A stretch of DNA of 64,000 nucleotides from Albirhodobacter sp048262715 (GCA_048262715.1 JBLXEV010000011.1:105966-169965), one strand, 5' to 3'; shown: positions 43,971 to 53,151, counted from the first letter of the stretch. Numbers and translations: made by a program. Notes: generated by a model not told the origin, from the letters alone.

Positions 43971-44909
43971 ATGACCTCTTCGCCTCTGTCACGCCGCTCG
44001 GCCCTGATGATCGCGGGCAGCCTGCCCTTGCTGGCTGCGGGCCACGCCGCCTCCGCTCAAGACGCACCTAAAGACGGGATGACTGTCCAAGTGCCCTCCA
44101 TCGCGCCCTATCGCCGGATGAAGCTGGGGGCGTTTACTGTGACCACTTTGCTGGCGGGCACCCGCCCGCTGGAGAGCCCGCAAGAGACCTTCGGGATGAA
44201 CGCGACTGCGGAGGAGTTCGCCGCCGCGTCAAAAGCCGCCTTCATCCCCGAGGATAAAAGCCTCAATTTCTTCACCCCGACCCTGATCGAGACGGGCGAA
44301 GAGGTGATATTGTTTGACACAGGCCTTTCGCCCGAGGGCATCACCACCGCCCTCACTGCGGCGGGTGTTGCGCCTGATGCTGTCACCACGGTCGTGCTCA
44401 CCCATATGCACGGCGATCACATCGGCGGGCTGTCCACCGACACCCTACCGACCTTCCCCAATGCGCGCTACATCGCGGGCCAGATCGAGTTCGACCATTG
44501 GGCCGCGGCGGGGAACGAAGGGTTTGATACCAAAGTCCGCCCGCTTTCTGAGCGCATGACCCTGATTGGTGATGGCACAGAGGTCACCGCAGGGATCACC
44601 GCGATGCTCGCGCCCGGTCACACCCCTGGCCATATGGTCTTCCTGATCGAAAGCGAAGGTGCGCGGTTGATGCTGACGGCGGATACCGCCAACCATTTCG
44701 TCTGGTCGCTGGGGTATCCCGATTGGGAAGTGCGCTTCGATGCCGACAAGGCATTGGCGGCGCAGACACGGCGCAAGATCTTCGGGATGATCGCGGCAGA
44801 CCGCATCCCCTTCATCGGCTACCACATGCCGTTCCCCGGTGTCGGCTATGTCGAGACGGCGGGCGACGGGTTCCGCTTTGTCCCTGCGAGCTATCAGCTC
44901 GACGTTTAA
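43971..44909 (+). CDS. Tat-exported metallo-beta-lactamase-fold hydrolase
   Basis: A 312-residue protein. A twin-arginine signal is present (SPLSRRSALMIAG, then LPLLAAGHAASA). Metal ligands are LTHMHGDHIGG (HxHxDH), the His of PGHTPGHMV and the Asp of LTADTAN. The layout (DTGLSPEG before the HxHxDH) resembles AHL-lactonase-like or related enzymes; the substrate cannot be read. CCGGAGACTTCG precedes the ATG. It is alone between divergent gltX and convergent nadE. Confidence 0.88.
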   Translation: MTSSPLSRRSALMIAGSLPLLAAGHAASAQDAPKDGMTVQVPSIAPYRRMKLGAFTVTTLLAGTRPLESPQETFGMNATAEEFAAASKAAFIPEDKSLNFFTPTLIETGEEVILFDTGLSPEGITTALTAAGVAPDAVTTVVLTHMHGDHIGGLSTDTLPTFPNARYIAGQIEFDHWAAAGNEGFDTKVRPLSERMTLIGDGTEVTAGITAMLAPGHTPGHMVFLIESEGARLMLTADTANHFVWSLGYPDWEVRFDADKALAAQTRRKIFGMIAADRIPFIGYHMPFPGVGYVETAGDGFRFVPASYQLDV

Positions 44910-44976
44910 CGAAAATACATACGGGCGCGGATCAGCTTCGCGCCCGTTCCATATTACAAGAGGCGGTAATCGGTGC

Positions 44977-46641
44977 CTAGCCGCCGCTGGTATCGCGCCA
45001 GCGGTTGACCATCGGATAGCGCCGATCCAACCAGAAAGCGCGAGTCGTCAGACGCGGTCCGGGAGCGGATTGGAACCGCTTCCACTCGGAAATATAGAGC
45101 AGATGCTCGATCCGTTTGACCAAGGCATGCTCGAACCCAGCAGCCACGATCTGAGCCACCGATTGCTCACCCTCCACCAGCCGCTCCAAGATCGCATCCA
45201 GCACCTCATAAGGCGGCAGGCTGTCTTGGTCCTTCTGGTCGGGGCGCAGCTCTGCCGAGGGTGGTTTGTCGATGATCGAGACCGGAATCACCTCGCCCGC
45301 AGGTGCCTTCATCCAAGTCCGATGGTTGGCATTGCGCCAGCGGCAGGTCTCGAACACGCGGGTTTTATACATATCTTTAAGCGGGTTATACCCGCCCGAC
45401 ATATCGCCATAAATCGTGCAATAGCCCACCGCGACCTCGGATTTATTCCCCGTGGTCAGGAGCATCGCGCCGAATTTATTCGACAGCGCCATCAGCATCA
45501 CCCCGCGCAGACGCGACTGGATATTCTCCTCCGTCACATCCGGCTTGGTGCCGACCATCAGATGCGCCAGCGCCCCTTCGACCGCATCACGGGAGGTCTC
45601 GATCGACACCGTATCGAGCCGCGCGCCCAGACGCGTCGCGATATCGGCGGCATCCTCCAGCGAGCTTTGCGAGGTGTATTCCGAAGGCAGCATCACGCAA
45701 TGGACATTTTCCGGCCCGAACGCATCGGCGGCAATCGTTGCCACCAGCGCGGAATCGATCCCGCCCGAGAGGCCAAGCACCACTTTCGAAAAGCCCGACT
45801 TCGCGAGATAATCATGCAGCCCCATCACCATCGCGCGGTAATCTTGCTCCCATGCATCAGGCTGTTTGACGATCCGGCTCGGTTGGATCCGCCAGCCCTG
45901 CGGCCCGCGCGCCAGATCAATATGCTCGATCACCTCGTCAAAGGCCTCAAGCTGCATCGCCAGCTCAGCGCCGGGATTGAGCGCGAAACTCGCCCCGTCG
46001 AAGAGCTGGTCATCCTGCCCGCCGACCGCATTGAGATAAATCGCGGGCAGCCCCGTCTCGATCACCCGCGCGACGATCACATTCATCCGCAGATCGAGCT
46101 TATCACGCCGATAGGGCGAGCCGTTCGGAATGAGCAGGATCTCCGCCCCCGTCTCGGCCAGCGTCTCGGAGACCTCGGGATGCCATGCATCCTCGCAAAC
46201 CGGCGAGCCGATCCGCAGTGGGCCAATCCGGTAGGGGCCAGAAATCGAGCCACTCTCGAACAAGCGCACCTCGTCGAACACATCATCATTGGGCAGATTA
46301 TGCTTGAGAAGCCGCGCAGTGACCCTGCCACCCTCCAAAATCCAATAGGCGTTATAGAGCTTGCCGCCCTCGGCAAACGGCCCGCCGATCCCCATCGCGG
46401 GACCCTCAGAGCAGCGCAGCGCAAGCGCTTCAATCGCCGCCATCGCGTCAGCCGTGAATTGCGGTTTCATCACCAGATCCTGCGTCTGGTAGCCGGTGAT
46501 AAACATCTCCGGCAGGGCCACCATCTGCGCCCCCGCAGCGCGGCCTTGGACCCATGCATCATAGGCCTTATCGGCATTGGCTTGCAGCGCGCCCACGGTG
46601 GGGTTGAGTTGGGCAAGCGTGAGGCGGAAGGTATCGGCCAT
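44977..46641 (-). CDS. nadE: Glutamine-dependent NAD+ synthetase
   Basis: A 554-residue two-domain enzyme. The N-terminal nitrilase-type glutaminase (1-260) has the Glu-Lys-Cys triad in LPEMFITGYQ, LLKHNLPNDDVF and GSPVCEDAWH. The C-terminal synthetase has the PP-loop LGLSGGIDSALVATIA. It amidates deamido-NAD with glutamine nitrogen. The ATG at 46641 follows GGAGAG; an open frame to 46713 adds an unconserved leader. The length is normal for the fused form. Confidence 0.96.
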   Translation of the reverse strand: MADTFRLTLAQLNPTVGALQANADKAYDAWVQGRAAGAQMVALPEMFITGYQTQDLVMKPQFTADAMAAIEALALRCSEGPAMGIGGPFAEGGKLYNAYWILEGGRVTARLLKHNLPNDDVFDEVRLFESGSISGPYRIGPLRIGSPVCEDAWHPEVSETLAETGAEILLIPNGSPYRRDKLDLRMNVIVARVIETGLPAIYLNAVGGQDDQLFDGASFALNPGAELAMQLEAFDEVIEHIDLARGPQGWRIQPSRIVKQPDAWEQDYRAMVMGLHDYLAKSGFSKVVLGLSGGIDSALVATIAADAFGPENVHCVMLPSEYTSQSSLEDAADIATRLGARLDTVSIETSRDAVEGALAHLMVGTKPDVTEENIQSRLRGVMLMALSNKFGAMLLTTGNKSEVAVGYCTIYGDMSGGYNPLKDMYKTRVFETCRWRNANHRTWMKAPAGEVIPVSIIDKPPSAELRPDQKDQDSLPPYEVLDAILERLVEGEQSVAQIVAAGFEHALVKRIEHLLYISEWKRFQSAPGPRLTTRAFWLDRRYPMVNRWRDTSGG

Positions 46642-46948
46642 GTCTCTCTCCGGCAGTGACGTGCGCAAGACATAGCAGATCGGGCGGGGAGGGAAAGCGC
46701 CGAGGTTTTGCACAAGGAGATGCGGCTATATTTGGAGCAAAATGCGCCTCCGGCGGGGATATTTTGGGCAACCAGAGGCCACACCAGCCTCAAAAGCGCG
46801 CTGATGGAGCAATTGTGACCAAGGCGCATCCCCCCGTTGGAGGTGACGTGACTTGTATAGAACCCGCCTGCGATTTAGGGTCTCACAACGAGTTTTGGCG
46901 CGGACTCCCGCAGGTTTTCAGCGCGCTATAACGGGTTTGGGGCAATTG
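46642..46948. other. 307-bp divergent gap with a half copy of the repeat family
   Basis: This gap holds the promoters of nadE and the MORN gene. At 46745-46778 is a half copy of the repeat (GCCTCCGGCGGGGATATTTT, then GGGCAACCAGAGG). This is the only copy located in a divergent promoter region. No gene is supported; an open minus-strand frame here is a chance reading. Confidence 0.6.
46745..46778. repeat. Half copy of the intergenic repeat between nadE and the MORN gene
   Basis: Left arm only, with the GGCAACCAGA tail. No opposite arm lies within 150 bases. Confidence 0.8.
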
Positions 46949-48811
46949 ATGACGAGCACAAAAGCAATGTTTCTGGCACTGAAAGCGGGCGCAATCGGGC
47001 CTCTTCTTGCAGTTTCCCTGCTAAATCCCGTTTTTGCCCAAGATATACAGACCAAACAATACGACGATGGCGGCATTTATGAGGGTGCCTTCAAAGACGG
47101 CAAACAACATGGCAAAGGCACCTATCGCCTGCCGTCGGGCTATGAATATGAGGGCGATTGGGTGATGGGCGAGATCCGTGGCACCGGCCGCGCGACATTC
47201 CCCAACGGCTCGATCTATGAAGGCCAATTCGTCGCGGGTAAGCCCGATGGCACCGGCAAGATCAGCTTTGCCGATGGCGGCACCTATGAGGGGCAATGGG
47301 TCGCGGGGCAGATCACCGGAACCGGCACCGCGCGCTACGCCAATGGCACCACCTATACCGGCACCTTCACCGGCGCACTGCATGACGGGCGCGGCGTGAT
47401 GGAAACCGCAGGCGGCTATCGCTACGAGGGAGATTGGGTTCAGGGCGTGAAAGAGGGGACCGGCAAGATCACTTATCCCGATGGCGCGATCTTTGAGGGC
47501 GAGATGCGCGCGGGCGAGCGGATGGGCCAAGGCACGCTCACTCTCCCCGATGGCACGACTTATAAGGGCGCGTGGAAAGATGGCCAGATGAACGGTATGG
47601 GCGAGCTCTCGCAGCCCAATGGCGATGTCTACTCCGGCACGATGGTGAACGGGAAGCGCCATGGCACCGGCACAGTAACCTATGCCAATGGCGATACCTA
47701 CGCAGGCGGGTTCGTCAATGATCGCAGGCAGGGGAAGGGCACGTTCACCGGCACCGATGGCTATCTTTATGAGGGCGATTGGACGGACGGGCGCATTGAG
47801 GGCACAGGCCGCGTACGCTACCCTGATGGGGCGGTATATGAGGGTCAATTCATAGCCGACCTGCCCGAGGGCACAGGCAAGATCACCTATCCTGACCAAG
47901 CGACCTATGAGGGCGAATGGCGCGCGGGGGTGATCGAGGGTCAAGGCATTGCGCGCTACGCAAACGGGCTTGTCTATGAGGGCCAATTTGCCGATGCCAA
48001 ACCCGAAGGCACGGGCCGGATGAGCTACCCTGACGGGTATTCCTATGAGGGCGAATGGCGCGGCGGCCAGCGTGAGGGCATGGGCACTGCAAGCTATGCC
48101 GATGGCACCGTCTACACGGGTAGCTTCCAATCCGGCCAACGCGCAGGAAGCGGCAAGATCACCATGGCAGACGGCTTTGTCTATGAGGGCGAATGGGCCG
48201 ATGGCGAGATCAACGGCACAGGGATCGCCACCTATGCCAATGGCGACCGCTATGAGGGCAGCTTCCGCGCGGGCAAACGGCAGGGGCGCGGCGTGATGAC
48301 TTATGCGTCTGGCGAAGTGGCCTCGGGCGACTGGCAGGAAGATGCCCTGCCGCAATCCGCCCCTGCCTCCGGCGCAGGTGAGGACGGGACGTCCCCCCCC
48401 ACCCAGACGCCTGACACCAGTGAGCCTGCTGGCATCGCGCCAAAGGCAGACAGCCCCGCCCCCGATAGCTCTGCTCCTGACAGCAAGGCGACCAACCAAG
48501 CCGCGCCAGACACCAATGCCGAAGGGGCGGAGACTAAAACCCAAACCGAGGGATCCGTGCAGCCCGCCACGCCTCAAACACCAGCCGCGGCCGATAAACC
48601 CCTCCCCCGTGTGATCCGACACAGCGGGTTCGACGCGCCTGCGGCGACAGGCGAGGCCCCTGCGACAGACGCGCCGGAGGGCCAAGCCGCAGTGCCCGTC
48701 GCCCCCGACGGTATCCCCGAAAACGCCACGCGCGAAGTGGTGCCGCTGCCCGCGTTCAATGAGCCTGTGCTGCCGGAAGGCGAAGTGCCGAGCGTGCGCG
48801 CACGGGATTAA
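46949..48811 (+). CDS. Exported MORN-repeat protein
   Basis: A 620-residue protein. Residues 1-31 form a signal peptide (LLAVSLLNPVFAQ). Residues about 38-470 consist of some 19 consecutive 23-residue MORN units with the pattern YxxGxxYEGxWxxGxxxGxGxxx, the last one degenerate. Residues 475-620 are Pro/Ala/Thr/Asp-rich and probably disordered. MORN repeats form extended beta-hairpin arrays that can bind lipids or proteins, so this would be a long rod in the periplasm or at the surface. The start at 46949 is chosen because the signal begins there; 96 upstream in-frame bases add a non-signal leader. No partner gene is apparent. Confidence 0.9.
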   Translation: MTSTKAMFLALKAGAIGPLLAVSLLNPVFAQDIQTKQYDDGGIYEGAFKDGKQHGKGTYRLPSGYEYEGDWVMGEIRGTGRATFPNGSIYEGQFVAGKPDGTGKISFADGGTYEGQWVAGQITGTGTARYANGTTYTGTFTGALHDGRGVMETAGGYRYEGDWVQGVKEGTGKITYPDGAIFEGEMRAGERMGQGTLTLPDGTTYKGAWKDGQMNGMGELSQPNGDVYSGTMVNGKRHGTGTVTYANGDTYAGGFVNDRRQGKGTFTGTDGYLYEGDWTDGRIEGTGRVRYPDGAVYEGQFIADLPEGTGKITYPDQATYEGEWRAGVIEGQGIARYANGLVYEGQFADAKPEGTGRMSYPDGYSYEGEWRGGQREGMGTASYADGTVYTGSFQSGQRAGSGKITMADGFVYEGEWADGEINGTGIATYANGDRYEGSFRAGKRQGRGVMTYASGEVASGDWQEDALPQSAPASGAGEDGTSPPTQTPDTSEPAGIAPKADSPAPDSSAPDSKATNQAAPDTNAEGAETKTQTEGSVQPATPQTPAAADKPLPRVIRHSGFDAPAATGEAPATDAPEGQAAVPVAPDGIPENATREVVPLPAFNEPVLPEGEVPSVRARD

Positions 48812-48895
48812 GTGGGGCGGCCCTCTGCAATTCACGCCATTCGCGTGAAACAAAACACAGCGCAAATTCCCCCTTTCCTCTTCGCGAATCGTGGG

Positions 48896-48901
48896 TATAG
48901 T
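48896..48901 (+). promoter_or_regulatory. Candidate -10 element of the leu leader
   Basis: TATAGT lies so that a start 7-8 bases downstream would fall on the A of the leader-peptide ATG at 48909. No ribosome binding site is seen before that ATG, which fits a leaderless transcript. The -35 region is weak. Confidence 0.4.
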
Positions 48902-48908
48902 CCTCCGC

Positions 48909-49016
48909 ATGACACAGACGCAGATCATCCCCCACGCACGCACCACGGCACTCGCCGCTGGATCCGTTTGCGTTGGCCTGTCGCGTCGTGGCCTGCTGCT
49001 TCTTAGCTGCCTCTGA
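48909..49016 (+). CDS. leuL: Leucine-rich leader peptide of leuA
   Basis: A 35-residue frame, MTQTQIIPHARTTALAAG at its start and RRGLLLLSCL at its end. Seven of 35 residues are Leu, four in a row (CTG CTG CTT CTT) close to the stop. It lies 135 bases before leuA. Such a peptide is the hallmark of transcription attenuation by leucine: ribosome stalling at the Leu codons would favour an anti-terminator. Too short for normal gene finders; no direct homologue search was possible. Confidence 0.7.
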   Translation: MTQTQIIPHARTTALAAGSVCVGLSRRGLLLLSCL

Positions 49017-49145
49017 GCGTGCCTTCGGGCGCGACCGCTCGGAGGTATCAAGCGCCCAAAGCTCCCCGCCCCGAGCGATCAATGCTTTCAGGCCGATGCC
49101 TCGCTGGCATTCGGGGCCTTCCCCAGCTAAGACTCTAGAAAGTTC
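49017..49145 (+). promoter_or_regulatory. Probable attenuator region of leuA
   Basis: Alternative hairpins can form after the leader stop. A 7-bp pair CGCTCGG (49036-49042) with CCGAGCG (49071-49077) is clear. A second structure GGCC...TGCC/GGCA...GGCC lies near 49092-49122. No strong T run follows, so the terminator arm is not proven by eye. Confidence 0.45.
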
Positions 49146-49151
49146 ACAAAA

Positions 49152-50723
49152 ATGGCCAATCTGATGACCGATAAATCCCGCGTTCTGATTTTCGACACCA
49201 CCCTGCGCGATGGCGAACAATCGCCCGGCGCCACCATGACCCATGCTGAGAAGCTCGAAATCGCGATGCTGCTCGACGAAATGGGGGTCGACATCATCGA
49301 AGCGGGCTTCCCGATTGCCTCTGACGGTGACTTTGAAGCCGTCTCCGAGATCGCTAAACGCTCGAAAAACTCTGTGATCTGTGGCCTGTCGCGCGCCAAT
49401 TTCAAAGATATCGACCGCTGCTGGGAGGCTGTCAAACACGCGCCGCGCCCGCGGATCCATACCTTTATCGGCACCTCGCCTTCGCACCGCGAGATCACCA
49501 AGCTGAACCAAGAGGAAATGCTGGTCCGCATCCACGAGACCGTGACCCATGCGCGCAACCTGTGTGAGGATGTGCAATGGTCGGCAATGGATGCGATCCG
49601 CACCGAGCGCGACTATCTGTGCCGTGTGGTAGAAGCCGCGATCAAAGCGGGTGCGACCACGATCAACATCCCCGACACCGTGGGCTATACCCTGCCGGAC
49701 GAGAGCGCCGAGATTATCCGGATGCTGTTCGAAAAAGTGCCCGGTGCGGATGATGTGATCTTCGCAACCCATTGCCACAATGACCTCGGCATGGCGACGG
49801 CGAACTCGCTCGCGGCTGTCTCGGCTGGCGCGCGCCAAATTGAGTGCACGATCAACGGTCTGGGCGAGCGTGCGGGCAATACCGCGCTCGAAGAAGTCGT
49901 GATGGCGCTCAAAGTCCGCCGCGATCTGATGCCCTTCACCACCAAGATCGACACCACCAAGATCATGAACCTGTCGCGCCGCGTCTCCCAAGTCTCGGGC
50001 TTCCCTGTTCAGTTCAACAAGGCGATTGTGGGCAAAAACGCCTTCCTCCATGAGAGCGGCATCCACCAAGACGGCGTGCTCAAGAATGTCGAAACCTTCG
50101 AGATCATGCGCCCCGCCGATATCGGGATTACCGAAACCAATATCGCGATGGGCAAACACTCGGGCCGCGCGGCGCTGCGCTCGAAGCTCTCGGATCTGGG
50201 CTATGAGATGGCCGAGAACCAGCTCAATGATGTGTTCGTGCGGTTCAAAGCACTGGCCGACCGCAAGAAGGAAATCTACGACGAGGATCTCGTCGCGCTG
50301 ATGACCGATAGCGCAGCCAATACGGATACCGATTTCCTGCAGGTGAAATGGCTGCAAGTGATCTGCGGCTCGGATGGCCAATCGGCAGAGCTGAAACTCT
50401 CGGTGGACGGGGTGGAGCACCACGCCAAGACCGAGGGCGACGGCCCGGTTGACGCTGCATTCAATGCCGTGAAAACCATCTTCCCGCATGATGCGCGGCT
50501 GAAACTCTATCAGGTCCATGCCGTGACCGACGGCACCGATGCGCAGGCGACTGTCTCTGTGCGCCTTGAAGAAGACGGTCGCATCGTCACGGGCTCGGCG
50601 GCGGATACCGATACGATCCTCGCCTCGGTGAAAGCCTATGTTGGCGCGCTCAACCGCCTGCGCGTGCGCCGCGAGAAAACCGCACCGGATGCGGATATGA
50701 AATCGGTGAGCTTCAAAGAGTAA
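49152..50723 (+). CDS. leuA: 2-isopropylmalate synthase
   Basis: A 523-residue enzyme, first step of leucine synthesis (acetyl-CoA plus 2-oxoisovalerate). Signature motifs are FDTTLRDGEQSPGA and the HxH metal site in FATHCHNDLGMATAN; the C-terminal allosteric domain (about 390-510) is present, so leucine feedback control is expected. The Shine-Dalgarno is weak (AGAAAG). It is preceded by the leucine leader and followed by a palindromic repeat. Confidence 0.98.
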   Translation: MANLMTDKSRVLIFDTTLRDGEQSPGATMTHAEKLEIAMLLDEMGVDIIEAGFPIASDGDFEAVSEIAKRSKNSVICGLSRANFKDIDRCWEAVKHAPRPRIHTFIGTSPSHREITKLNQEEMLVRIHETVTHARNLCEDVQWSAMDAIRTERDYLCRVVEAAIKAGATTINIPDTVGYTLPDESAEIIRMLFEKVPGADDVIFATHCHNDLGMATANSLAAVSAGARQIECTINGLGERAGNTALEEVVMALKVRRDLMPFTTKIDTTKIMNLSRRVSQVSGFPVQFNKAIVGKNAFLHESGIHQDGVLKNVETFEIMRPADIGITETNIAMGKHSGRAALRSKLSDLGYEMAENQLNDVFVRFKALADRKKEIYDEDLVALMTDSAANTDTDFLQVKWLQVICGSDGQSAELKLSVDGVEHHAKTEGDGPVDAAFNAVKTIFPHDARLKLYQVHAVTDGTDAQATVSVRLEEDGRIVTGSAADTDTILASVKAYVGALNRLRVRREKTAPDADMKSVSFKE

Positions 50724-51076
50724 GCCGGCACAGACTGACGACAGGAGGCGGGCCTTTGGCTCGCCTCTTGGCATTTGTGGTTTGTCTCGCGTTTTTGCAG
50801 AGGCTGGATGCCTCCGGCGGGGATATTTGAAGCAACCAGAAAAGCACGCGTTTCTCTTTCTGGTTGCCTTAAATATCCCGGGGGTGAATTGGCCGCAGGC
50901 CAAGAGGGGGCAGCGCCCCCTGCCCGCGCGCCGCGCGCAACCCGCTTCACATTGGCGACATGCCGCCGCCCGCGCCATATTTCTCCTTTTGTGACAGGCC
51001 TCCCCCCGATATACGAAGCGACAAACCACGACTCCCCCTGAGTCGGGGATAGGTTTGCATTTGGGACGGAAGCACA
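50724..51076. other. 353-bp gap between leuA and mreB
   Basis: It holds the composite palindrome at 50808-50922 and then the mreB promoter region. A short hairpin, GACTCCCCCTGAGTC, lies near 51030-51045 close to the mreB start. No gene is supported. Confidence 0.6.
50808..50922. repeat. Composite intergenic palindrome (copy after leuA)
   Basis: The left arm GCCTCCGGCGGGGATATTTGAAGCAACCAGAAA (from 50810) and the right arm TTTCTGGTTGCCTTAAATATCCCGGG (50857-50882) form an imperfect stem. It is followed by GGTGAATTGGCCGCAGGCCAAGAGG and a GGGGGCAGCGCCCCC hairpin, the same tail as in the copy at 9360-9510. Confidence 0.9.
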
Positions 51077-52114
51077 ATGGCGGGATTTGGCGGGATTTTT
51101 TCCTCTGACATGGCAATTGACCTCGGCACGGCGAACACGCTCGTCTATGTCAAAGGCAAAGGGATCGTGCTGAACGAGCCTTCGGTTGTCGCCTATCACG
51201 TCAAAGATGGCCGCCGTCAGGTGCTCGCCGTTGGCGAAGATGCGAAGCTGATGTTGGGCCGCACGCCCGGATCCATCGAGGCAATCCGCCCGATGCGTGA
51301 CGGGGTGATTGCAGATTTCGATTCCGCCGAAGAGATGATCAAGCACTTCATCCGCAAGGTTCACAAGCGCACCACCTTCTCCAAACCGAAAATCATCGTC
51401 TGCGTGCCCCATGGCGCGACCCCAGTTGAAAAACGCGCGATCCGTCAATCGGTGCTCTCCGCAGGCGCCCGCCGCGCGGGGTTGATCGCAGAGCCGATTG
51501 CCGCAGCGATTGGTGCTGGTATGCCGATCACCGATCCGACCGGCTCGATGGTCGTTGATATCGGTGGCGGCACGACCGAAGTTGCAGTGCTTTCGCTGGG
51601 CGATATCGTCTATGCGCGTTCGGTGCGGGTCGGCGGCGACCGGATGGATGAGGCGGTGATTTCCTATCTCCGCCGGAACCAGAACCTCCTTGTCGGGGAA
51701 GCCACCGCAGAGCGGATCAAGACCACCATCGGCACCGCACGGATGCCCGACGATGGCCGTGGCACCTCGATCCTTGTGCGCGGGCGTGACCTGCTCAACG
51801 GTGTTCCGAAAGAAATCGAGATCAATCAGGCGCAAGTCGCCGAGGCTCTGGCAGAAACCGTGCAGCAGATCTGCGACGCGGTGATGCAGGCTTTGGAGAC
51901 CACCCCGCCGGATCTGGCCGCCGATATTGTCGACCGCGGTGTGATGCTGACGGGTGGCGGCGCGCTCTTGGGCGATCTGGATCTGTCGCTGCGCGAGCAA
52001 ACCGGCCTGTCGATCTCAATTGCGGATCAATCGCTCAACTGCGTGGCACTGGGCACCGGCAAAGCGCTGGAATATGAGAAGCAGCTTCGTCACGTCATTG
52101 ATTACGATAGCTGA
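51077..52114 (+). CDS. mreB: Rod shape-determining protein MreB
   Basis: A 345-residue bacterial actin. Phosphate loops are AIDLGTANTLVYVKG and MVVDIGGGTTEVAVLSLGDIV; GAGMPITDPTG and LTGGGALLGDLD are also typical. It forms membrane-bound filaments that guide lateral wall synthesis. First gene of mreBCD-mrdA-rodA. A strong stem-loop lies between it and mreC. Confidence 0.98.
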   Translation: MAGFGGIFSSDMAIDLGTANTLVYVKGKGIVLNEPSVVAYHVKDGRRQVLAVGEDAKLMLGRTPGSIEAIRPMRDGVIADFDSAEEMIKHFIRKVHKRTTFSKPKIIVCVPHGATPVEKRAIRQSVLSAGARRAGLIAEPIAAAIGAGMPITDPTGSMVVDIGGGTTEVAVLSLGDIVYARSVRVGGDRMDEAVISYLRRNQNLLVGEATAERIKTTIGTARMPDDGRGTSILVRGRDLLNGVPKEIEINQAQVAEALAETVQQICDAVMQALETTPPDLAADIVDRGVMLTGGGALLGDLDLSLREQTGLSISIADQSLNCVALGTGKALEYEKQLRHVIDYDS

Positions 52115-52139
52115 TCCCATTCGGATCGGCCTCTGACAG

Positions 52140-52174
52140 ATTGCGGCCCCCTTCTCCATCGGCGGGGCCGCAAT
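52140..52174. promoter_or_regulatory. Stem-loop between mreB and mreC
   Basis: A perfect 11-bp inverted repeat (ATTGCGGCCCC with GGGGCCGCAAT, loop 13 bases) stands 26 bases after the mreB stop. No T run follows on the plus strand, so it more likely protects the mreB 3' end or partly attenuates than terminates. Confidence 0.75.
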
Positions 52175-52197
52175 CATATTGAAACGCGGGGGATGGT

Positions 52198-53151
52198 TTG
52201 GCGCGCGACCGTGAGGATATCGACTTTCTGGCCCCTGTGCGCCGGATCCTGCTTGCGCTGGTCATCGGGATTCTGGCGCTGAGCTTTGTTGTCTGGCGCA
52301 TTGACAGCCCGCGCGTCGAACGGCTGCGGATGGCCTTCGTGGATCGCTTCGTGCCGAGCTTCGATTGGGCGATGGTGCCGGTGACCAATGCGATGGGCAT
52401 GATCGAGGGCTTCCAATCCTACGCGCGGATTTACAAACAAAACCAAGAGCTGCGCCGCGAACTCCAAGATATGAAATCTTGGAAAGAGGCTGCGGTTCAG
52501 CTTGAGCAGCAAAACGCCAAACTTCTGGCCCAAAACAAGGTGCGGTTGGACCCCAAATTGACGTCGGTCTCCGGTGTGGTCCTCGCTGATAGCGGCTCGC
52601 CGTTCCGGCAATCGGTGTTGCTGAATGTCGGCGCGCGCGACGGGGTGCGCGATGGCTGGGCGACGATGGACGGGCTGGGTCTGGTCGGCCGGATCTCCGG
52701 CGTGGGTCAAACGACCAGCCGCGTGATCCTGCTCACCGATACCTCGTCGCGCCTGCCTGTGACGATCCAGCCCTCCGGCCAAAAAGCGTTTTTGACAGGC
52801 GATAGCACCAGCTTTCCGCCGCTCGATCTAATCGAGACACCCGATAAGGTGCGCCCCGGCGACCGCGTGATCTCCTCGGGGGATGGCGGGTTGTTCCCTG
52901 CGGGCTTGCTGGTTGGTCAAGTCACTGAGGACAAGGAAAAACGTATCCGCGTAAGGCTGTCTGCGGATTACGAACGGCTCGACTTCTTGCGGGTCTTGCG
53001 CTCGCGGCCCATGGAGCAAATTGACACCTCTGGCGCGCTGATCGTGCCGGAAGGCGATGGGGCGTTTATGCAGCAAGGTGTTCCGCCTGAAACGGGGCTG
53101 GAGGGCCAAGCCCCCGCCGCGACACCGGAGGGGAGTGGCGGAAATGGTTGA
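52198..53151 (+). CDS. mreC: Rod shape-determining protein MreC (TTG start)
   Basis: A 317-residue protein read from a TTG codon at 52198, preceded by GGGGGA. The sequence begins with ARDREDIDFLAPVRR, then a membrane helix (about 16-38), a coiled coil (residues 70-110) and the MreC beta domain (LNVGARDGVRDGWATMDGLGLVG). The last 35 residues are Gly/Pro/Ala-rich. MreC links MreB to PBP2 and RodA. The TTG start would lower its translation against mreB. Confidence 0.93.
   Translation: MARDREDIDFLAPVRRILLALVIGILALSFVVWRIDSPRVERLRMAFVDRFVPSFDWAMVPVTNAMGMIEGFQSYARIYKQNQELRRELQDMKSWKEAAVQLEQQNAKLLAQNKVRLDPKLTSVSGVVLADSGSPFRQSVLLNVGARDGVRDGWATMDGLGLVGRISGVGQTTSRVILLTDTSSRLPVTIQPSGQKAFLTGDSTSFPPLDLIETPDKVRPGDRVISSGDGGLFPAGLLVGQVTEDKEKRIRVRLSADYERLDFLRVLRSRPMEQIDTSGALIVPEGDGAFMQQGVPPETGLEGQAPAATPEGSGGNG

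Noticed and set aside
47021..49051. 676-codon minus-strand frame opposite the MORN gene
   Set aside because: Its periodic sequence simply reflects the MORN repeats read backwards.
48756..51116. 786-codon minus-strand frame opposite leuA and the repeat region
   Set aside because: It crosses the leader, leuA and an intergenic repeat; the translation is Arg/His-rich and without motifs, so it is a shadow.
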